Positions 29,818 through 35,068 of a stretch of DNA of 47,866 nucleotides are shown here, piece by piece. The position numbers and the translations under genes were made by a program. The notes under the pieces were generated by a model. That model saw only the letters and a program-made list of their open reading frames with translations, did not search any database and had not been told where the DNA came from. The DNA is from a virus, in IMG/VR virus record IMGVR_UViG_3300043431_000379, positions 1 to 47,866 of that record. One strand, written 5' to 3'. Numbering within the stretch: position 1 is the first letter of the stretch; the number at the start of each line of letters is the position of its first letter.

Positions 29818-29856
29818 ATCCTAACACCGCCGCCCTGTGCCCTGTCAAGTCCTTTC
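29818..29856 (-). promoter_or_regulatory. Early promoter P5, degenerate member
   Basis: Minus strand: one altered half-site GAAAGG at 29856-29851, -35 TTGACA at 29848-29843 overlapping the upstream stop, a 19-bp spacer and -10 TAGGAT at 29823-29818. A distal half-site is not recognisable, so it may be weaker or differently regulated. Confidence 0.55.
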
Positions 29857-30123
29857 GGGCCGCCCTGCGCCGCGTGCGCAGTCGTGGCATATGTGCACCG
29901 TGTCGCCGCCGATCGTCTGGGGCACGGCATCCAGTGCCGGCCGCTGGCACGCTTCGCACGTCACCAGCGTTTGCCCGGTCACATGGCAGATGGTCCGCCC
30001 GTCGTCCATGTCTTCCTGACAGCGTGCGCTGTGCGTGCCGCAGGCCGGGCAGTGCTTGCCCACGAAGGTGTGCACCGGCAGCCGCAGCGCCGGCAGGCTA
30101 GAACGGGATGATCTGATCGCCAT
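29845..30123 (-). CDS. Zinc-ribbon protein, 92 aa
   Basis: Starts at the ATG at 30123, inside the end of the preceding small gene. Cysteines C25, C28, C35, C46, C56, C59, C79 and C82 (CPACG, CEACQ, CHDC) give room for two zinc sites. The start is uncertain, as the ribosome-binding site is weak and a downstream GTG is possible. Function unknown. Confidence 0.6.
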   Translation of the reverse strand: MAIRSSRSSLPALRLPVHTFVGKHCPACGTHSARCQEDMDDGRTICHVTGQTLVTCEACQRPALDAVPQTIGGDTVHICHDCARGAGRPERT

Positions 30124-30250
30124 ACAGGATCCGGGTCTGGTGCGTCTTCGCGCAGTGACGCGCCCACCGCTGGGCATTCCGCTTGCGCGCAAGTAACCGG
30201 CTGACGAACGGGCCGCCGGCCAGCTGGATTTCCACCGCGTAGAACGACAT
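30098..30250 (-). CDS. Small hypothetical protein, 50 aa
   Basis: ATG at 30250 with GGAAGGA upstream, a strong signal. Reads MSFYAVEIQLAGGPFVSRLL then a basic helix (ARKRNAQRWARHCAKTHQTR) and ends at TAG. Below usual length limits; kept for its good start and different frame from shadows. Function unknown. Confidence 0.6.
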   Translation of the reverse strand: MSFYAVEIQLAGGPFVSRLLARKRNAQRWARHCAKTHQTRILYGDQIIPF

Positions 30251-30285
30251 CGTGCGTTCCTTCCGTGAGGATGGGCCGCCGGGGC

Positions 30286-30309
30286 CGGCCGGGGCTCACC
30301 CCCCGGCCG
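30286..30309 (-). terminator. GC-rich hairpin between two small genes
   Basis: Perfect 9-bp inverted repeat CGGCCGGGG at 30286-30294 with 30301-30309 and a six-base loop; further partial pairing extends outward. No T tract follows on the minus strand, so it may be a processing or attenuation hairpin instead of a terminator. Confidence 0.4.
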
Positions 30310-30323
30310 CCGGCCGCCGCGTT

Positions 30324-30641
30324 TCAGATGGTGGCGCCGGTGGCCACGTCCACGATCGCCACCGTCCGGTAAAGACGCCCCAGACGCCCGGTGGCCACTT
30401 TGCGCGCCAGCTGCAGGGAACCGGACCAGCCCAGCACGCCAGCCACCGCGCCGTCCGTGATCTGCTGTTCGACCTTTTCGGCAGTCCACCAGCTGTCACC
30501 GGTGGCTGCCAGTGCGCGCAGCTTCGCCTGATATGCGTCTGAGTAGTCCTGCACCACCACGACGTGGGTGTAAGTGCGCGCCGTGGTCCGGGTGAAGGTG
30601 CCGTATTCGGTGGTGACGGTCAGGGTCTGCTTCTTAGCCAT
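30324..30641 (-). CDS. Small hypothetical protein, 105 aa, first gene after P6
   Basis: ATG at 30641 with GGAG eight bases upstream; the in-frame codon at 30680 overlaps the promoter and is rejected. Begins MAKKQTLTVTTEYGTFTRTT, strand rich, then a helix containing WWTAEKVEQQITDGAV. A GlySerLeu-type region follows (VLGWSGSLQLARKVATGR). No family recognised. First gene of the rightmost accessory operon. Confidence 0.65.
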   Translation of the reverse strand: MAKKQTLTVTTEYGTFTRTTARTYTHVVVVQDYSDAYQAKLRALAATGDSWWTAEKVEQQITDGAVAGVLGWSGSLQLARKVATGRLGRLYRTVAIVDVATGATI

Positions 30642-30679
30642 TGGGTTGTCTCCGTGGTCAGTTCGTGCTGACAAGGACA

Positions 30680-30736
30680 ATCCTACAGGACACGCGATCG
30701 CGTGTCAAACACTTTCTTGCCTTCTCGCTTACTTTC
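30680..30736 (-). promoter_or_regulatory. Early promoter P6 with paired GAAAGT half-sites
   Basis: Minus strand: GAAAGT at 30736-30731 and 30716-30711 (20-bp period), -35 TTGACA at 30708-30703, 17-bp spacer, -10 TAGGAT at 30685-30680. This is the closest to consensus of the six and carries a long palindrome in its spacer. Confidence 0.8.
30690..30705. repeat. 16-bp palindrome between -35 and -10 of P6
   Basis: ACACGCGATCGCGTGT is a perfect 16-bp palindrome lying between the promoter elements, ending inside the -35. This is a typical place for a repressor operator. None of the other promoters has the same palindrome. Confidence 0.65.
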
Positions 30737-30753
30737 GGTGCAACACCGTGAAT

Positions 30754-30828
30754 CCCCCGGCCGGCGGCATCTGTTTGGCGTATGTACGCCGGGGCCCATG
30801 CCGGGCCCTACTGACAGCCGGCCGGGGG
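30754..30828. repeat. Branched inverted-repeat structure at the end of the late gene block
   Basis: Outer arms CCCCCGGCCGGC (30754-30765) and its perfect complement (30817-30828) enclose two further hairpins: GGCGTA/TACGCC (30777-30790, loop TG) and GGGCCC/GGGCCC (30792-30808, loop ATGCC). This gives a three-way or cloverleaf-like fold of about 75 nt, between the last late gene (stop near 30835) and promoter P6. It may be a terminator, a structured RNA or a recombination or origin element. Confidence 0.6.
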
Positions 30829-30834
30829 TAACGG

Positions 30835-31122
30835 TTACGCCCCGGAGTTCCCAGCCCCCGGTGCGAACGGTGCCGGGGCGTATTTGCTGAGAAGTTCGGC
30901 CGCCCGCGTCTGCAGCGCGTCCGAATCCTTGGCCAGCAGATCGATCAGCTGGGCATCTTCCAGCCAGCCGCCCCGGTCATCGGGCTGGCCGGGGTTCGAT
31001 TCCCGCCACGCTGCCCGCATTCCCTTGTACAGCGCCACCAGCTGGATGATGCCGCCGATCGCCAGATTCGACTGGCTGATCACCCCCAGCACCAGCCCCG
31101 CCTTGCCGCTCACCTGTTCCAT
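30835..31122 (-). CDS. Small membrane-associated protein, 95 aa
   Basis: ATG at 31122. Residues 8-31 (AGLVLGVISQSNLAIGGIIQ and following) form a hydrophobic helix; the rest is acidic then helical (AQLIDLLAKDSDALQTRAAE). It lies last in the lysis-like block, downstream of the lipoprotein gene, and could be a lysis accessory protein. No family recognised. Confidence 0.65.
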   Translation of the reverse strand: MEQVSGKAGLVLGVISQSNLAIGGIIQLVALYKGMRAAWRESNPGQPDDRGGWLEDAQLIDLLAKDSDALQTRAAELLSKYAPAPFAPGAGNSGA

Positions 31123-31134
31123 GTGGTCCCCCTG

Positions 31135-31698
31135 TCAGCGCCCGTACACCGGTTGCGGCAGCGCCATGGCCACGTTCAGCAACAGGTCCGTGACCTGCTG
31201 CAGCATACCCGTGATCGTGCGCCGCAGCGTGTCGTCCTTCACCTTCACCGTGCCGTCCGTCACCAGCCGCTGCAGCCCCAGCACCATCTGCCGGGCCGCT
31301 TCGATCTTCGGGTTCCGGTCCAGCCGCTTCGTTTCCATGTCGATCGCCTGCAGCGTTTCGGCCAGCGCCGTGCCCCCCTGCCCGATCTTCTGCACGATGT
31401 CGATCACCATCCGGGCATCGGCCTTGATCGATTCGGCCTTGTCGTACGCCTGCCGTTCGGTCAGCCGGCCCGCCAGCTGTTCCAGCTGCACCGCCTGCAG
31501 CCGCTGTTCGGTCAGCACGTCCGTGCTGGTCAGCACGCTGTTGGCCACCACGATCACCTGCCGGCCGTAGATGGCCAGCCGGCCTTCCGGGCTCATGCCG
31601 GGCGGCAGCTTCACAGCGCAGCCGGTCACCACCAGCAGCGCGATCACCAGAAACAGCAGCGGCAGCAGGCCGCCGGGCTTCGTCGAAATGAACTTCAT
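31135..31698 (-). CDS. Phage lipoprotein, 187 aa
   Basis: Start at the ATG at 31698, eight bases after GGGGG. A signal peptide with lipobox VTGC (C27) follows residues GLLPLLFLVIALL, so the product should be lipid anchored. The mature part is an extended helical coiled coil (LEQLAGRLTERQAYDKAESI and LNVAMALPQP). Lipid anchor and coiled coil resemble an outer-membrane spanin subunit, but no inner-membrane partner is evident, so this is only a candidate. Confidence 0.7.
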   Translation of the reverse strand: MKFISTKPGGLLPLLFLVIALLVVTGCAVKLPPGMSPEGRLAIYGRQVIVVANSVLTSTDVLTEQRLQAVQLEQLAGRLTERQAYDKAESIKADARMVIDIVQKIGQGGTALAETLQAIDMETKRLDRNPKIEAARQMVLGLQRLVTDGTVKVKDDTLRRTITGMLQQVTDLLLNVAMALPQPVYGR

Positions 31699-31776
31699 GG
31701 ACATGTCCCCCGTTTGGGTGCTTGGTTTGGGTGGCCCATTGGCGCCGTGTTGAACGATGCCGCCGGGCCCCCGGTT

Positions 31777-32004
31777 CTACTTGCGATCGCCCAGCTGTTC
31801 GCCGGGCGGGGTGGTGCCCATGGCGCGGACAAGGACGATCATCTGTCCCACGAACCCCGCCACGTATGAAGGCTTCGACATGTGTTCCCAGATGCCGGGC
31901 CATGTGTCGCCCGCTTCCCCGCTGGCCAGCCCGGCCACCTGCACGCACACCGCGCCCACGAACAGGCCGATCAGCGTCCAGTGCCGCCCCTGAAGTCCCA
32001 ACAT
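31777..32004 (-). CDS. Two-helix membrane protein, holin candidate
   Basis: 75 residues, ATG at 32004. Helix one about residues 9-28 (WTLIGLFVGAVCVQVAGLA), helix two about 46-63 (YVAGFVGQMIVLVRAM), short charged C-terminus GDRK. Size and topology fit class II holins and the neighbouring genes look lytic, but sequence similarity to a holin family is not evident. Confidence 0.55.
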   Translation of the reverse strand: MLGLQGRHWTLIGLFVGAVCVQVAGLASGEAGDTWPGIWEHMSKPSYVAGFVGQMIVLVRAMGTTPPGEQLGDRK

Positions 32005-32037
32005 CCCGCTGCCCCTTTCCCTCGCTGTGGCGCCGCC

Positions 32038-33651
32038 CTACTGCAGACGCCCGACGAACACCCGCCCACGCCGGAACGACACCGGTTCACGCTCGCCGGC
32101 CTTGCCGGACACGTCCACGCAGCTGCCGGCGCCGGCATCACAGATCCGGCCCACGAACCCGCGTTCCACGCGCAGCTGCTGGTTGGAAACCGCCGGCCCG
32201 TCGATCGTGCAGACGAACCGCCCATCCGGGTGGGCCGCGCAGTCCACCCGCGTTTCCCCCTCGGCCGCCAACACCCGCACGTCCCGCCAGCTGTCGCCGC
32301 CATGGTGCAGCACCGGGAACGCCATCACGTCCTTGGGCAGCAGGTCCACCGCCTTGGGGGTGGTGTAGAACCCGGGTTCCGACTTCAGCCCGCGCTGCAG
32401 CTTGACGCCTTCCCCAGAGAACCACACGAAGGCCTGACGCCCGATCATGGATGCCACCGCCAGCAGGGGCACGGATTCATCGTCCAGTTCGTGCTTGTTC
32501 GCCGTGACGCTGACCAGTTCGCCGCCGCCCGGGGGTTCCGAACCGATGCCGAACCGCCGCACCGGCTTCACTTCGTACGGAATGCTGAAGATGTGGCGCC
32601 GCTTGTCCCAGCTGTGGTTATCCCGGAACGTGTGCACGTCGAAGACCTGCGCCGGATCGATGCTGAACCGGTCCAGTTCGTCCTTGCCTTCCCCGGGCGG
32701 GGAAGTCAGCGAACGGATCGCACGCCCACCGGCCTGCTGGTAGTAGCCGACGCACTGCGCCAGCCGCCCCGGGTCCGGCTCGCCGGTCTGCCACGCTTCG
32801 TTCCCGCAGTCCAGAAAGTCGATGAACGGGGCCGCCAGATCGACCTGCGCCAGCTGCGTCATGTAGCCGCGCCGATCGCGTAGCTGGCCGATGTCGCCCT
32901 GTGACCAGACCGCCCGCAGGCCACGGGCCCGCAGCGCGTCCGCGAATGCCCGCACCTGCCCCCAGTAGTCCGGGGTTATCTCGGGGCCGACTTCGCGCCC
33001 CTTCCAGTAGGCGCCGCCGGGGCAGCCGGCCGGGGTGTTGGGCCCACAGCCCAGCGCCGCCCACGTCCTGACGCCCTGATACCCCGCCGCCGCCACGTCG
33101 TTCAGTTCGGATTCCGCCCGGGCCCGGTCCGTCGTGAACAGCCAGAACAGATCGCCCGCGTGCGCGTACAGCGGCAGCACCGGGCCGCTGTCGTCCGCGT
33201 AGCCGGCTGCCGTCAGCCGCAGCTGGCCGGACCGGGCATTCCGGCTGACCTGCACCGGCTTGGCCGGCGGGGGCTGGCCGGGCTTCTTCGTCAAGGACGC
33301 GCCCACCGGGTCTTCGGCGCCGGGCAGCACGCCGATCTGCGTGTCCCTGTATCCGTCCTTCGTGATCGTGCAGTCCTGCTGTTTGGCCTGCAGCTGCAGC
33401 GTGGCCCGGCCGTCCGCGTCCGTGGTGGCCGGCGCCGCGTCCGGGCAGCTGATCTGCGCGTCCGCGATCCACTCGGCCGGCTGCACGAAGTCGTGCACGC
33501 GGAAGTTCACCGCGACGATGGCCGGGGGTTCGGGCGGGGGTGGCACCACCGGACCGCCGCCACCGCCGCCGCCCAGACTGATGCAGCCTGCCACCGTCAC
33601 CAGCGCCAGCGCCAGCGCGCCGGCCCACGTCCACTTCGTCTTCGTCACCAT
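32038..33651 (-). CDS. Lipoprotein with glycoside-hydrolase-like domain
   Basis: 537 residues, ATG at 33651 with AAGGGG upstream. Lipobox TVAGC (C23) follows a hydrophobic signal. Gly- and Pro-rich linker, then a carboxypeptidase-regulatory-like domain at about 45-115. Residues about 140-420 look like a TIM-barrel glycosidase: GYQGVRTWAALG, ADALRARGLRAVWSQGD, CGNEAW with N284-E285 (the acid/base position of clan A enzymes) and later DVHTFRDNH. The C-terminal domain has strand-rich repeats. A host-surface polysaccharide target is plausible; a lipoprotein form is unusual for a phage enzyme. Confidence 0.65.
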   Translation of the reverse strand: MVTKTKWTWAGALALALVTVAGCISLGGGGGGGPVVPPPPEPPAIVAVNFRVHDFVQPAEWIADAQISCPDAAPATTDADGRATLQLQAKQQDCTITKDGYRDTQIGVLPGAEDPVGASLTKKPGQPPPAKPVQVSRNARSGQLRLTAAGYADDSGPVLPLYAHAGDLFWLFTTDRARAESELNDVAAAGYQGVRTWAALGCGPNTPAGCPGGAYWKGREVGPEITPDYWGQVRAFADALRARGLRAVWSQGDIGQLRDRRGYMTQLAQVDLAAPFIDFLDCGNEAWQTGEPDPGRLAQCVGYYQQAGGRAIRSLTSPPGEGKDELDRFSIDPAQVFDVHTFRDNHSWDKRRHIFSIPYEVKPVRRFGIGSEPPGGGELVSVTANKHELDDESVPLLAVASMIGRQAFVWFSGEGVKLQRGLKSEPGFYTTPKAVDLLPKDVMAFPVLHHGGDSWRDVRVLAAEGETRVDCAAHPDGRFVCTIDGPAVSNQQLRVERGFVGRICDAGAGSCVDVSGKAGEREPVSFRRGRVFVGRLQ

Positions 33652-33672
33652 GTCGCTGTCCCCTTCCCCGTG

Positions 33673-34083
33673 TTACGCCTGTTCGATCGTGATCGTGTGC
33701 CGCCCATCCCCCAGCAGCGCCACCAGCGCCGCTTCCATGGGGGTGCTGCCGCCCACGAAGTCCGCTTGCCGGGTCTGCCCCACGATGATGCAGCCCTCGG
33801 TATCTTCCGCCGTGTTGCCCCGGTGCATGCGCACGCCTTCGAACCCGGGCACCCCCTGCAGCAGCGGCAGCATGCGCTTGAACCGCGCCGACAGCGTGAC
33901 CTGAAGGCCGTAGGTGCCCACCGGGATCGCCGTCGCCCCGGGCACCTTCCACGCAGCCACCGGCTGCCCGGGCTTTTCCCTCACGATGTCTTCCAGCGTC
34001 CAGCTGAAGAACCTGCCGTCCACGAACAGCACGCCGATCGTGCTGCGCGCCCCGGACCGCTCACGAATCAGCCGCAGCTTCAT
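33673..34083 (-). CDS. DUF5675 family protein
   Basis: 136 residues. Pattern LIRERSGARSTIGVLFVDG, SWTLED, KVPGATAIPVGTYGLQVT, then PGFEGVRMHRGNTAEDTEGC with H87 and C98, characteristic of DUF5675. The His-Gly-Asn and Gly-Cys arrangement recalls L,D-transpeptidases, so activity on cell-wall peptides is plausible but unproven. It lies next to the holin-like gene, as many DUF5675 genes do. Confidence 0.85.
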   Translation of the reverse strand: MKLRLIRERSGARSTIGVLFVDGRFFSWTLEDIVREKPGQPVAAWKVPGATAIPVGTYGLQVTLSARFKRMLPLLQGVPGFEGVRMHRGNTAEDTEGCIIVGQTRQADFVGGSTPMEAALVALLGDGRHTITIEQA

Positions 34084-34087
34084 GCCG

Positions 34088-34435
34088 TCAGCCGTCCATC
34101 CGGTTGCCGTGTCGTGCGTTCTGTTCCTGCGCCCGCGCCAGCCGCGCCGTGGTGGCTTCCAGCTTCTGCATGGCCGCCACGTTGCCCTGCACTACCTGCA
34201 GCAGCGCGCTGGACTGGGCCTGTTGGTGCTGGGACGATGTGCGGAAGTCGCGCCGGTAGAAGTACAGCACCACCAGCACCACCACGAACATGCCCCCTTC
34301 CTTCAGCGCCCACTTCACGAAGTCCATTTGCTGCGCGTCCGGTTCGGGCACCTGCAGACTGAACACCCGGGCAGTCATCACCGCCCCCGATGCCCCGACA
34401 GCAGCCGCCAGATCCACCACTTTCTGCAGGTCCAT
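34088..34435 (-). CDS. Holin-like membrane protein, BhlA-type topology
   Basis: 115 residues from the ATG at 34435 (AAAGGAACC upstream). One membrane helix at about 47-61 (EGGMFVVVLVVLYFY) followed by a basic and amphipathic coiled coil (SALLQVVQGNVAAMQKLEAT). That layout matches BhlA/XhlA-type phage holins. The first 20 residues are a second, weaker hydrophobic segment (VVDLAAAVGASGAVM). Located at the tail-lysis border. Confidence 0.65.
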   Translation of the reverse strand: MDLQKVVDLAAAVGASGAVMTARVFSLQVPEPDAQQMDFVKWALKEGGMFVVVLVVLYFYRRDFRTSSQHQQAQSSALLQVVQGNVAAMQKLEATTARLARAQEQNARHGNRMDG

Positions 34436-34534
34436 CCTTCGGGTTCCTTTGTCTGGCCGTGCCGGCGCCCAGTCCTGTGGCCGCCGCCGTAGCTTCGCCG
34501 TGTCGTGAACGTTTGCCAGTGCGCCCATGGTTGG

Positions 34535-35017
34535 CTAGGCCGTGGCGAATATTTCCACGTAGCCGATGCCGTAACAGGGGTGTGTGGTGTTCGAAGGGGT
34601 CAGCTGCAGCCGGTACTTCTTCACCCCGCTGGCCAGCGTCACCGTGATCGTTTGTTTCTGGTTTGCCCCAAGGTAGTCCGCGCCAGTCGCTGAACAGGCC
34701 ACGCCCACGCCCGCGTCCGTGCTGTCCGTGACGTTCCGCAGCTTCGGGGTGACCGATGTGGCCGCGTTCGCCGTGCGGACTTCCACCCGCAGCTGCTTGG
34801 TTAGGCCGGCCAAGTTCGTGCCGTCCAGTTCGATGTCCACCCAGTCGATCGCGTCCTGCGCGCTGGCCACCTGTGGAACGTTCGTCTGCCGGCTGCCCCC
34901 AAGGTGGTAGGTCCGCCGCGCACTGGCCAGCGCGATCAGGTTTTCGCGCAGCAGGTTGGCGGACTGATACCCGAAGGGATCATCTTGGACTTTGGCAGCG
35001 ATCACATTCCACGGCAT
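34535..35017 (-). CDS. Small tail-associated protein, 160 aa
   Basis: Mostly beta-strand sequence (DWVDIELDGTNLAGLTKQLR, then KKYRLQLTPSNTTHPCYGIG), with two cysteines near the C-terminal half. Follows the long tail-tip genes and has the look of a small structural or receptor-binding domain. No family recognised. Confidence 0.55.
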   Translation of the reverse strand: MPWNVIAAKVQDDPFGYQSANLLRENLIALASARRTYHLGGSRQTNVPQVASAQDAIDWVDIELDGTNLAGLTKQLRVEVRTANAATSVTPKLRNVTDSTDAGVGVACSATGADYLGANQKQTITVTLASGVKKYRLQLTPSNTTHPCYGIGYVEIFATA

Positions 35018-35068
35018 CCGGTGTTCCTGTCCCCTTCTCTACCTTCGACGAACGCAAAGGCCGCCGCG

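Noticed and set aside
34417-34430. AGAAAGTGGTGG inside the holin-like gene
   Set aside because: A half-site-like match wholly inside coding sequence (DLQKVVDL), without partner or -35.
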